64,000 nt of DNA from contig CAJSYZ010000009.1 of assembly GCA_910574455.1 (NCBI GenBank), forward strand, positions 434,001-498,000, in the 5' to 3' direction. The notes under the pieces were generated by a model that saw only the letters and a list, made by a program, of their open reading frames with translations, ran no database searches and was not told the origin of the DNA. This document shows, piece by piece, positions 21,437-31,734 of the stretch (its first letter is position 1; every line of letters starts with the position of its first letter). Made by a program: the position numbers and the translations under genes. This stretch comes from Trichaptum fuscoviolaceum (Eukaryota > Basidiomycota > Agaricomycetes > Hymenochaetales > Trichaptaceae).

Positions 21437-22743
21437 CATCCCAAACATGCAATTGAATTATGTTTAGGATACTCATAATGAATGTTTGGCACTCTGTGCC
21501 TGACCTATAACTCTCCCAATAAATTAAAATTAACCATTCTTTCCGAAAATTGCATGCCTTATATCAATTCAGAATGAGCTCCGATTACCGTGAAACTTCG
21601 TACAGCATGAGAGGTATATATAGAGAGCTATTTAAAGCCATCAGAACATAACAATAGTGATCATACATACATATGAACGACTAACAATAATTGCATGCAC
21701 TCCGAAAATAGTTAGTGTGCTAGAGCTATATATAGCTCCCGCGTAGCTATTTTAAGCTCGTATTATTGTTCTCCTTGTTGTTCCGTACCATTTCGACTAT
21801 TTATACATGCCTTTACGTGCAGTAGAGGTGCTGTAACAGAAATAACATTTAAATAAAAGAATAATTTGTAACAATATGAAAAATGCGTATTTTGGCGCCG
21901 TCAAAGCCCGTTTCAGCTCTTCTAGTACGTCCCATTGGTATCCCATCAAAAATTGCATTCCAGAGATACCCCAATGTGGTGCAATGAGCCCCATTTGCTT
22001 AGCATTATAAATAGAACATGTTAAGCTGTTCTATACATGTTCCCAGCTAGTATTACCATATTTAGCTATGTAATTCATCTTTAATGTGCTTCCACTAATA
22101 TATTATGATTTTCGTGCATTTTATTTGCTGCTGGTTGGCCCAGGGGAAGCCTGCATATATGCAGGGGCAAATGAATATAATTATCTATTTTATGATGATT
22201 TTTACCGCTTTTGGAAGGGCCCAGTGGGGCCCAGAGCACCCTGGTAGCCTAATATGGTCGCCCAGAAGTGTAGTTCCCACGCTAGGGCAAAGCGGCAGTG
22301 CCCAGGATTATTTTCTGATTTTTTGGCTATTTTTTGCGCTATTTTTAAAGGCCTGTAGGGCCTGCAAAGGCTAATTTGAATTTATTCCCACGACTCACTC
22401 TAAAGCGGTAGCAGGCACCAAGTGATCTGGACCTCAGGGTCCTGGACCCTGGTGTGCCTCATATCTCAAAATGGGCAGAAATTATGAAATTCTAATTTAT
22501 TACAGCATACTGTCAATCAGTAGTGCCTGAAAGCTATAATTAACCCAAAAAAGCGGTGGGTATGCAATTGCATTATCTATTATTCAGTAGTATATTCCCA
22601 ATTGGTATAGCAGGCCTAGTATTTCCTCAGGTGTGCATTTACTTCATCAGCTTCAGCAAGGCTGTAATTTCATTCAATCAGTCACACAGCATTTGCTGTA
22701 GCTGATGCAATAACTGTTCTACAGCAACGCTGACCTTCATTCA
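21437..22743 (-). repeat. Right arm of 1.3 kb inverted repeat
   Basis: This is the inverted copy of 20022-21328. The unpaired centre is 21329-21436. Differences seen include A/G at the position equivalent to 20834 and a few within the outermost 60 bp. Confidence 0.93.
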
Positions 22744-23986
22744 ATGAAATGGCTGGCAGCAGTGGGAATGCTGGATGATACGTTAGCCAAGGCTTCGTGG
22801 AGAGCTTTGCGAGATGTTTTGCGCAAGAATATGTCGTCAGAGTCAGAGTCGGATGACGCTGAGAGGGACCCTGATGCCAGTGGGGGAGAGCAGATGCAAC
22901 AACGTGACGTATTAGTAGTAGGTGAAGCTGATGATACAGATGACTTCTTCAATGCCATTGTGGGTATTCAAGAGCTCAACGAAATTGCAGATTTGGACGA
23001 TTCCAAAAGTTTAATAGATGAGCCACAGCGTAGTGCGGTTCATGGCGTAGGAAATGCTGAACGCCAGCTCCGCTTGGGTGGCGGGAATGACCCTTTGAGC
23101 TTTACGTTAATGGCTTCGAAAAAACGTTAGTGAAACATCCTTTTGGTGCTGCAAATCCAACTTGTTTATTGTTATCCTTGCAGAGTCCAGTAAAGTGTAC
23201 CCTAAACAGCTTGATGCTCTCGCGGCAATAGAAGGCTATCCAGAACTTCGACAACTCCAACAACTCATCAAGAAACACTTATTCAACAAGTACGAAAGTT
23301 GTAACACCAACTCAAAGTGTTCTGCTACTACTAGTAGTAGCAGGCAAGCCAAATTAAACTACAACGGATTTGAACACTATAAACTGGATATTAGCAATGA
23401 CTTTTCAATTTTCCATTCAGCCACCGCGTTCTTTGCGTATCGTGGTGAATCGATCCCTATAGAACAAGCAATGAGGGAGGTGATCAGGTCCAGTCCCTCT
23501 TGGCGCGGAAAACCTCGACGAGATGCAGTTCTTGTCCGAGGTGGTTCCCGCAAACAGGGGTTCGCAGGAATGAGAGTTGCCAGGGTTATACTTTTTTTCT
23601 CATTCACCGTTAAAGTGGAACGTCAGGAATGCGCTCTCGTCCAGTTTTTCAAGCGTGTTGGAGAATCGCCTGACCCGAAAACAAGAATGTGGATAGTTGA
23701 ACCAGCATATGAGTTGGAGAGCTCTACCGCCTGTGTCGGACGCTGTCCCGGAGTGAATGACAGTGGCAGACATCACTATCACCATGACTGCAAGGCTCCG
23801 AAGCTGTCTGTGATAGATATAGGGGACATCTTTCGTTTAGCTCACCTCCTTGGGGTCCCAAAGGGTGACGAATCTCCTCCGAAGTCATTGACACCTGAGG
23901 AATCCCTGGACTTTTACGATAGATTCTACGTTAACAGATTTGCTGACATGCACATGCACGAAACATTGTACAAAACTAGACAATGA

Positions 23987-24435
23987 TTACTACTAACTTG
24001 AAGTAAAGCTTTTCAATTAGCATACACAACCTTGAATGTACTATATTGAAACTTACGAGTGAGGACTCGGATATGGCAATGAAACAAAAGGATGTACTAG
24101 ACGAAACAGACCTTAGTACTACGTATTTAACGTAGTACTACACTGGCATTGCAGCATTGGCTCTTAAAGACTAGTAATACCATGACACTGTTTTAACTTC
24201 AACTTCAAGTTATGGTGTTCTTGGCTTGCTTTCAAGTTGTACAGTATACTACTAGTGGTACACTGGCAATGATATCATGGCAGTAGTATTTCATTCAGGT
24301 TGGTCAAGGTAATGTTATTATCAGCAAATCACAAAGCGACACAAGGAAAAACTGTAGACACTAGCATAGCGCAAAGATTACATGGGAACTCCAAGTCATA
24401 GCTTCACCTCCGAGTCCAGCTCTGCCCCGCAACAG
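23987..24435. repeat. Non-coding, subterminal-type repeats
   Basis: There is no supported gene. The stretch holds TACTAC, CTTGAAGTT and CACTGGCA words like those at 16790-17070, between the convergent transposase and the unknown gene. Confidence 0.4.
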
Positions 24436-26889
24436 CTAGTTGCGGTGACTGTTTCTATTAGAAGACCTTTCTTCCTGCTTGCCATTAGGAAGATACATCG
24501 GTGTGCAAATATCCTCAGGCTTTCGGTTCATCACTTCGCTTAGATAATCGCGATACTGTGAGTTGTAGATCTCTCCCGGTGATAAACTCGTCCTGGCAGT
24601 CGAAGCCCCGGCCGTAACCCTCGCTCCGGGTGGTATATCGTTACATATCTCGAGCACCGTTGCTATCAGTTGGTCTTGAAATTTATCATAGCGGGTACTA
24701 TTGTGGGTATCCTTCAAGTCTACGTAAGCCGTGAACTTCTCAATAGAGTCAAGGACTGCGTCAGTCCTCTCCTCCCGAGCATGTATGATATTGGGCATTA
24801 CGTGGCGGATTGAACGGGATAGCTGGTTACCCATGACTGTGTGGAAAAGATCCTCGTTGAGGACTATTTGCAACCACCTCTTGACGACTTTAAAACCATG
24901 TATCAACTTCCACTGAATCTTTTCCAAACAACGGACATCTCCTAAGTCGAGGTTGTTCAAAAAATCAGCGAAAGAGGGATTAGGCCCCAAGGCCTTCAAG
25001 GTCCTTTTCATGTCTTCAACAGATTTGATGCGAAGGTCGTCAGCCATAACAAAGTTCGGCACTTCTTCACCGTTATGGAGTGCGAGGACCTTGTCCCAAA
25101 GTGTGAGCGCCAGTCTCCGTCCAATCTCCGAGTCTTTAAAGACTAGATGCTTGTGAACGTCAGGCTGAGGGCGTACCTGAGGCAATCCCCCAAACAGTTC
25201 GACCGCAGGCGTTACGAAAGTTCCTGGGTTGTCCACCGTCATTAAGTAGAGCCTTTCCTGTGCATTGGGCTTGAAATTAAACTGAAGAGCTGCCGATTGT
25301 TGGAGGAGTTTGTCAATTTCTACGATGAAATCGTAAAGTGCGTTTGTAATGGAGCTGGAAATATGGTAGAAAGAACCGGAAAGCAGTTAATTTGTTCACC
25401 TGAGATGCGTCGAATGGCAGGTTTTGACATTGCCGAGCTTCACGATTCAGGATAAATTTGACATGTGGTGGGTCTTTTACCACAGTGTAGGATATTCCTT
25501 CCGGTTCCGGGGAACGACTCGAAGTCGGAGGTGGCAAGTTAACTCGAAGGTATCGTTCAAAGTGTTCACGCATGACGACAGACAATGTCTTAAAGTTGGC
25601 GGCAAAGTAATTGAGAGCGCCGGGAACAGAATTCATTGAGTACTTGGTTCTCAGTATCTCCTCACCAGTGAAATCAAGGACAATTGCACAGCCTTCCCGG
25701 AGGTAGGTCAGTAGATTATCTGTAAGCTTCCTCATTCTTACAGCGTCGCCTGCTTGCCGTGACTAACAAGGGTATGTTTTTAGATGTCACTCTTTTTAGA
25801 AATGTGATCATGTTACTTACCCCAGACATTTTGTCTTCCACGAGATCGATTGACGCTGATACGTCATTTAAAGTATCTGCAACGTTCTTCTGGACTCCTT
25901 CCATCACGGCAAACCTCTTCTCCAAATCCGTAACTCGAGCTCTCAATTCATTGGAATCCTTTTTATGAAATTCCTCCCATTTTTTCAGCTTCTTGGTCAA
26001 GTCCTTCAGCTGCTTGACTCCTGCATTTGGATCGTCTAAGGGCGCGAGCTCAGAGGGGGTTGGCGAATGAGATGAACTCTTTGGGATCAAGTGAGCCGAT
26101 TCGATGTTTTCTGTGCCAGTGAAGGGTTAGCTTTGGACACAGACTATGATAGAAAAGGGAGGAAGAATGTGTTACCTTCGCTTTGATCGACGTTATCAAC
26201 TTGAGAATCCGATACTCCAATTGCCGGCGAACTGCTCATAGATTTTTGGGCAGCAAACACTTTAGAACGCAAATCCGACAACATGTCATTTGGAGTACTA
26301 CGTGGGCTGCGGCTGAATCGAGACCGAGGAGCAGGTGAAGGGGTTGAAGGCTTGAGGATGCTAATTTGAAGAACCCTCTTATTTGGAATAGTCGGATTGT
26401 TCTGCGCGACGTCCCGGGAGGAGGGAAAGGAACTCGGTGAATCAGAGTTCCAGACACCCCTCTCCCCTCGATAGCCATTGGCGCCAAAGTATGTTCCAAG
26501 TTCTTCACGCGGTGTATATCTGTTGTGTACGCGTTGAACGCTGCCTCTATAGTCGCGGTTCGCCTCCGAGTCCGCAGGGTATGAAGAGCTGGTCCTGTCT
26601 TGGTATTGCCCACTGGCGCTGGTAAGGCTCGGCCCCGGAGTGCTCGTGAGACTGTGCTCATGAAGTCTCCGTTTATTACTTCTGTTCTTGCTGTGCCAGT
26701 CCTTCTGTGAATACGGCGGTGAATAGTGACGTTCACGGCCCTTCGAGTACCGATTACGACTGGAATGATGCTCCGACTCGGATTCGGATTCTTCAAAATA
26801 ATTGTCAGAACCGGCAAGGGGTCCGACTCAAACTCAGGCTCACCTTCACTTTTCGGGCTGCGCTGACGCTTCTTATTGTATGATGGCAT
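24436..26889 (-). CDS. Unrecognised multi-exon gene, convergent with transposase
   Basis: Minus-strand start ATG 26889 encodes MPSYNKKRQRSPKSE, then an apparent intron beginning GTGAGC and a Ser/Arg-rich, probably disordered region to about 26200. Exons after it encode a Lys/Glu-rich coiled coil (26090-25716, with KQLKDLTKKLKKWEEFHKK). A segment at 25735-25313 follows (LREGCAIVLDFTGEEILRTK), and a 268-residue last exon ends at 24436 with LPNGKQEERSSNRNSHRN. I recognise no domain. Basic N-terminus, coiled coil and position inside the repeat-flanked transposon region would fit a DNA-binding accessory protein of the transposon, but that is inference. Splice sites are approximate. Confidence 0.5.
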
Positions 26890-28110
26890 AACTGCAAACT
26901 GGAGGAGTCTCAGGCTTGCCGTGAGTAGTGATGCCGAATATTAGTAATAGTAGTGGTAGTGGTAGTAGTGGTACTACCTCACGCGGAAGTTCGGTAGCGA
27001 GTAGTAGTACTAAGTAGTAGTAGCGAACTTGAAGCGGATCAGGCTCACGCTCGGCCTGAGGCTGTAGCCTGAGTGGTTCTAATCGGTAGAGCTACTACTA
27101 GTAGTACTAGAAGTACAAGCTTGAAGATCTCAGTTAGTGGATGAAGTAGATCTAGAAGGCTGAAAGCTCACTCACCACCAGTGCCAGCAGTCTACAAGTA
27201 GGATGAAATTCAGGTGGACTTCAGGATGAGAGGGCTTCAAGCTGTTGAAGTGTGAAGTTGAAGAACAAGCCTAAGTACAGGACTCGGGCACGACACGTCG
27301 CTCAGGCTCACTGGGGTGCAACGTCAAGTTGTGGGCATGGGGTACTCAGGCTACTAAATTCGGAACTTGAACTTGAACTAGTTGAAAGTCCGACGACTCG
27401 GAGTGGAAACGCTACCTCAGGCTGCCACGTACTACTGCCGTGACTCCCGGGCCGTCGGAGTCGGACATCATGATCACTGCAACTCAGGCTGAATGATCCG
27501 ACTCGGAGTTGGCATTCAAGTTGCGCGCGCCGACAACTTCAACTTGAAATTGAACTTGAATGCCACTGGCATGCCAGTGATGTTTGGCGACTACTACTAC
27601 CTACTATTAGTACTCACTGGCAGGGTACCGTACTACTACTAGCCACTGGCAGCTGAATGATCCAGTCTTAAGCAGCTTAAGCTTCCAGTTCTGTCCACTC
27701 AGACTGGCAAGTTGTCACAATCTCAACTTTACTACTACTACTACTAGTAGTAGTATACGGTTCGAGTCCGAGTTCGAGTCCGAGTCCGAGTCCGAGTCCG
27801 AGTCCGAGCCTGAGTTCAAGGCCGGACACCGGACCTGAGTGAGCTTGAAGGCTGGCCCAGCACTGGTGAGTGGCACTCAGGCTGTCCGGCCGGCGTGACG
27901 GCGGTACTTCAAGTTCAAGTTCAAGTTCAAGTTCAAGTTGGAGCCTCAGGCTGAGTCGGAGTCGGGTCAGAGTTCAACTTGAAGTTGACTCGTCATCAAT
28001 TCAAGAACTTCAAGTTGAAGCTGAGCCGAGCCTCCTCCGACTTGGACTCGGAGTCTCACAGGCTTCAAGTTACTACTGCTCTACGCCCCGACTCGTGAAT
28101 GCCACCAACT
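26890..28110. repeat. Low-complexity repeat region
   Basis: The region contains ACTAGTAGTA, CTCAGGCTG and CACTGGCA words, a (TCCGAG)n run at about 27766-27825 and a (TTCAAG)n run at about 27905-27940. The open frames here follow the repeats and are not genes. It mirrors the block at 16790-17070 on the other side of the transposase and the convergent gene. Confidence 0.6.
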
Positions 28111-28616
28111 AGAACTGAGGTTACTACTACAAGAGGTAGTAGGCCTTTCGTTTCACTGTTGAGTTTGCTGTGTATACTCTCTTTTTTCTTCCGCCGTGCA
28201 TCTGCCGACTCACTCACTCTGCCTGTCTCAGCATGCTCAAATTGTTCTATCGGTTTCAACGCCTTGCGCAGCTCACGTACGTCTGCACGATACTTTTGTA
28301 GCTCCCTGTGGGTCGACGCGTTTCGGCTCGTTCGGCACGGCTCGTATGGAAACCCAGGGGGTAGGAGTTCGACCGCTTTTGCAGAGGACACGAAACCACT
28401 ACCGTCTACGCAATTTACTGCGCCCACAGCAGGTGGTTGCCCCAAGTCTTGCCCCAGGCTTCTCTCGCAAATTTATCCCGACGCGTATCCCCTTACCGAC
28501 TAAAGCAATGGCGAGCACACTGGGGCGCATGCGCACACGTCTACCTCCACAGTTGACAACACGAATTCCTTCAGCAATTGGTGATGGTAGAGTGATTACA
28601 TCCGTCACCATATATC

Positions 28617-29400
28617 ATGAGTGAACCTTCTCCAATGGATAGAGCTACGCCAGAGAGCTCATCATCAGTGGTGGCTGATGAGTGCAGGACGTTAAAACTG
28701 GTTGCTGCACTTGCATCCGAGGTCTGTTCCTCCCAGGTTTTGAATCACGAGACGCATCACCGACGTTTGGAATGTGCAAAGAGGCAAGTTACTGAACCGG
28801 CGCTCACAGGCACCAGGAGGGGATGTGCGTGCGGTAATCAGTGAGCGAAAGCTTCTACTGTACTTCTCAAGTAAGTTGTTCTTTTATTTTTTGAATCATA
28901 ATACTCACAGGCTTCTTCAGCTTTGGAGCATCGGCACGGGGAATGTCCATACGTTCTCCGAGAAAATCTGCATAAGATTTACGCCGAAAATTGTATTGTC
29001 TTTTTTCTTGGGCGTGGGGGATTGGACACATCCGTTCGCGTATGGAATCTGCAAATGGGTATGATTTTCTTCACATTCATTCATCCCCGACTCGTCAGTG
29101 ACAACTTTTCAGTACGACTCCGACTTTCTTGTCACCGGAAGGAACGATGGCCGCGTCAGCTTCTTCTCGTTTCATTGTTCCTCTTTTCCTCGACCATCTC
29201 CAGCTCAACAATAAGCGGCCACAGGACTTGCACTGAGCAGTCAGGGGACGAGTCTCTATCCCTACCGTCTACACTCACCTCAGGGATCCCTGCTCAATCG
29301 ACATCTAAGCCTAAGTTCGCCTGGCCTGAGCGGCGAAAGAGCCCAAAAACATGGGAAGGATGCTGAACAGCTACGCTCTCTCAACACATACAACAGTGAG
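28617..29400 (+). other. Possible gene fragment with WD-repeat-like segment
   Basis: An intron-like break (GTAAGT near 28870, ending CACAG near 28910) precedes LEHRHGECPYVLRENLHKIY and GGLDTSVRVWNLQM. A second intron-like gap (about 29056-29112) leads to YDSDFLVTGRNDGRVSFFSF. DTSVRVWNLQ followed by FLVTGRNDGRV resembles consecutive WD-repeat strands. Stops follow soon after, so this is at best a partial or decayed gene. Nothing recognisable was seen in 28110-28616 or 29400-30210. Confidence 0.25.
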
Positions 29401-30210
29401 GAGAGAAAAGGTTGCGAAGTTGCGCGGTCGGATTCGTATATACGGGGCTATGTATCACCGGGCAGTTTGATGCGTCCCAATATTCCGCTTGCATGCACAA
29501 AGTCCACCAGACGTCGACAAAGCGACTCACAACTCAATTTGCAAATGCAGCGAAGGGAATGATTATAACTGCATTTTTGACATCATCCAAGTTGTCGTGT
29601 CCCCATTCCTTGCCAAACACCTCTGCCCCGCCACCATTGCCGCCTAAATGGAGAACGCTCGGTTTCAATGTGCAGTATGAGTTGATCGTCGGCCGACAGC
29701 GCGATTCCCTCAGCTCCGAGGACGAGAAACGCGCCTTCATGCAAATTACTCCTTCCGAAGCGGGTTGGGATGCATTCAAGTTCAAGTTGGCCCATTTCCC
29801 ATTTTGGCACGGTTCTAGTTCAAGTTTCGGGTTGAGTACAGGGATGACTGGTTGTATGGTGAGTTACTCGTGGCTTTCTTCGAAATCCTTCTAGAGCTGA
29901 TGGAGCAGCTTCTTGTGCAGTGGGTTGTATCCTCCCGACTTCTTCGGAGTTAACATGACTCATTTTCTTGTTCGTTTGTGCTTAAAATGAAAAGAAGCCT
30001 TATAATCAAGTCATCCGGAAGAAATCATTTGTTATCTCCTATCAGTTCAACTTGCGGTTTATCCAAGTCATAGTACAAAGCACTAATAGCTCCCTCTCTC
30101 TTTCTAGAAGAATGGGAAATCAGAAAACTGACTTCAACTACTTTGTATAAGTGTGAAGTGGGAGCGGGTATCGTCCCCAAGATCATCATCCAGCCATTCC
30201 ACCGTGAATC

Positions 30211-31255
30211 ATGTTCTCAAATCTTCGTACTATCCTTCTCATCCTCCTCTCCCTTGATTACGCACGCCTGCACCTCCGCACCGTCCTCCGCTTTCAGCTC
30301 GTTCAACGCTGGACAGCAAGGGCTCAAACGAAGGTACTTGTTTCATTCATATCAAGATCTGTACACTGACTTGTTGCTAGATACACAAGAAACTGCAAAC
30401 GTTTCTTGATTTCCTCGGGGTACCACCAACACCTCTCTCCGAATTAGATGAATATAGGCCCCATAATATAGTTCCGATACAGTGTTGCACGGGCTTGGAT
30501 GTGGACAACGCAATGACTGCAATATATGCATCTTTGCCACAGGTACCAGCTAGGAGATTTGTCTCGATCGACATCGAGTGGGCAAGTGGCGGAAAAGGGT
30601 CCAATCATCGCGTAGACCTCATCCAACTCGCAGTTCAAAACCAGGTTTATCTGGTCAGGACGCATACTCTTACTGACCTTCCTCCTACATTGGCGCAACT
30701 CCTTGGGGATGGTACAGTCATGAAAGTTTCAGCCAGCTGGAATCAACGGTATGAATAACTTATCTTTTCTCCTGCGAGGTGGCCAACCAGAAGAAATGGC
30801 AGGTGACGCAGTGCGTATAAAGCGCAAGTTTTGCACCTCTGTGCGCTCCTGTGTCGATCTGACAGATTGGGCGCGCGTTGTCTACCCGGAAGTCTGGCCC
30901 AAAAACCCGACCTGGTCCCAACTGCTCTTAAACCCTCGTCTCTGGTTCCAGCATCCGACTCCGACTGTCAAGCTCGAAAAAATAGTGGGAGAAGTATTGA
31001 GGCTGAACGTCAAGAAGAGTAGTGAGGTCACGATGAGTGACTGGGCAGCTAACGAGCTATCAGCGGCACAAATACAATGTAAGTTATCATTTTGTTGCTC
31101 AAGATCAACCATCTTCAAGTTCTCACTTGCATGATCTGCTGTACTGGAATACTAGATGCTGCCATTGATGTTCACAGCACGTTTACTGTAGCTTTGGCCC
31201 TGAGCCAAAGCCACCCACCCTTACCGGATAAGTACATCAAGAACTTCGAGGCTTG
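30211..31255 (+). CDS. 3'-5' exonuclease domain protein (DEDDy type)
   Basis: Exon 1 (30211-30333) encodes a hydrophobic N-terminus (FSNLRTILLILLSLDYARL), likely a membrane anchor. A 47-nt intron (30334-30380) follows. The exonuclease domain has motif I FVSIDIEWA (D-x-E), a second acidic motif in CVDLTDWARVV, and motif III YAAIDVH (Y-x3-D) created by the last splice (GTAAGT at 31080 to CTAG near 31175). The stop is at 31253-31255. RNase D/WRN-like exonucleases of this group trim nucleic acid 3' ends with two metal ions. The exon junction around 30749-30790 could not be made in frame with a normal intron, so a frameshift there is possible. Confidence 0.7.
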
Positions 31256-31551
31256 ATCTAGTAGGCTGAGGCCCACCAGTAGCAGGTTTGACCAAATGTG
31301 CTTGAGTTATCGAGTAAATTGTTGTGCACATGCTCTTGTCTTTCAAAGTTGCCAGGAGATTCATGATTAAAATTTATTATTGAATTGCTTTTTTTTCCCG
31401 AATGATCACCGTAGTCTGAGGTATCAAAGTGGTTTGGAAGATGTCGCCAATGGTGTCTGTCTGCTGTGAGCAACCCAATGGATTAAATAGTTTTCAACAC
31501 CACTATTAGTGCTTTTTCAAGACACTTCAAAGTTTTCAAGACAATTCAATA

Positions 31552-31608
31552 TAACGCCCGGACGGGCCAGCTTTTTGCTGGCGATACCCCGAACACCTCT
31601 GGGCGTTA
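31552..31608. other. 57-nt structured inverted repeat
   Basis: TAACGCCC (31552-31559) pairs with GGGCGTTA (31601-31608). Inside, CCAGC (31567-31571) pairs with GCTGG (31577-31581) around TTTTT, and CGGG (31563-31566) can pair with CCCG (31588-31591). It could be a small RNA fold or a tiny mobile-element remnant. No known RNA family was recognised. The rest of 31256-31734 shows nothing I can name. Confidence 0.4.
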
Positions 31609-31734
31609 AGTAATCACAAGCTACATATTTTACCCAAGCGGTGCAGCAACTATTTTTCCTCCAATAGTAGTACTATGTCAGTGGCAGATTTGTCTGCTCT
31701 GATGCATTATATTATTTTATTATATAGTCCAGTG

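Larger units (their letters stand above)
19915..22764. mobile_element. Long foldback (palindromic) element in the transposase gene
   Basis: The insertion is flanked by exact 7-bp repeats GGAATGC (19908-19914 and 22765-22771). An 8-bp reading, TGGAATGC against GGGAATGC, has one mismatch. Its ends are imperfect inverted repeats: CAGTCCTACCAGACATTT on the left and CACTGCTGCCAGCCATTT on the right read inward. Most of it is two inverted arms of 1307 bp (20022-21328 and 21437-22743) around a 108-bp spacer. The four isolated differences I saw between arms include transitions. No transposase is encoded. End sequence and duplication length suggest a hAT-like or related cut-and-paste family, without certainty. 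Confidence 0.85.
17117..23986 (+). pseudogene. Plavaka-like DNA transposase, interrupted
   Basis: The N-terminus has a C2H2 finger (CTLPSCSRTFKSQSGRARH). Conserved Plavaka blocks follow: EYDVWYRDPLEVIRNL, MFVPVILGSDKTTVSVGTGN, LRRFPEGRGFKQWTG, YLPAIVGIVQDD, FSLPRQHAMVHY, GLCSSITENKH. After the inserted element come MLDDTLAKASWRAL and the C-terminal RVARVILFFSFTV to FYVNRFADMHMHE. Introns are visible, for example near 17611-17668 (GTGCGC to GTGCAG), after 18295, and about 23122-23183. A one-base loss near 18283 (TGGAACAGG where TGGGAACAGG is expected) breaks the frame, and the foldback element at 19915-22764 splits the coding sequence. The copy is therefore probably dead. Confidence 0.85.

Noticed and set aside
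19933..22746. TTCATTCAAT as a 10-bp target duplication of the foldback element
   Set aside because: Joining at these copies does not restore the transposase frame, and the word recurs as a subterminal repeat. GGAATGC further out restores the frame exactly.
16856..27075. CACTCAGGCT (16856) and its inverse near 27075 as exact ends of the Plavaka transposon
   Set aside because: The word occurs many times in both blocks and flanking 2-3 bp do not match, so the ends cannot be fixed from this copy.
27766..28110. Serine-rich frame at 27870-28112
   Set aside because: It is translated from the (TTCAAG)n and related repeats, so it is not a gene.
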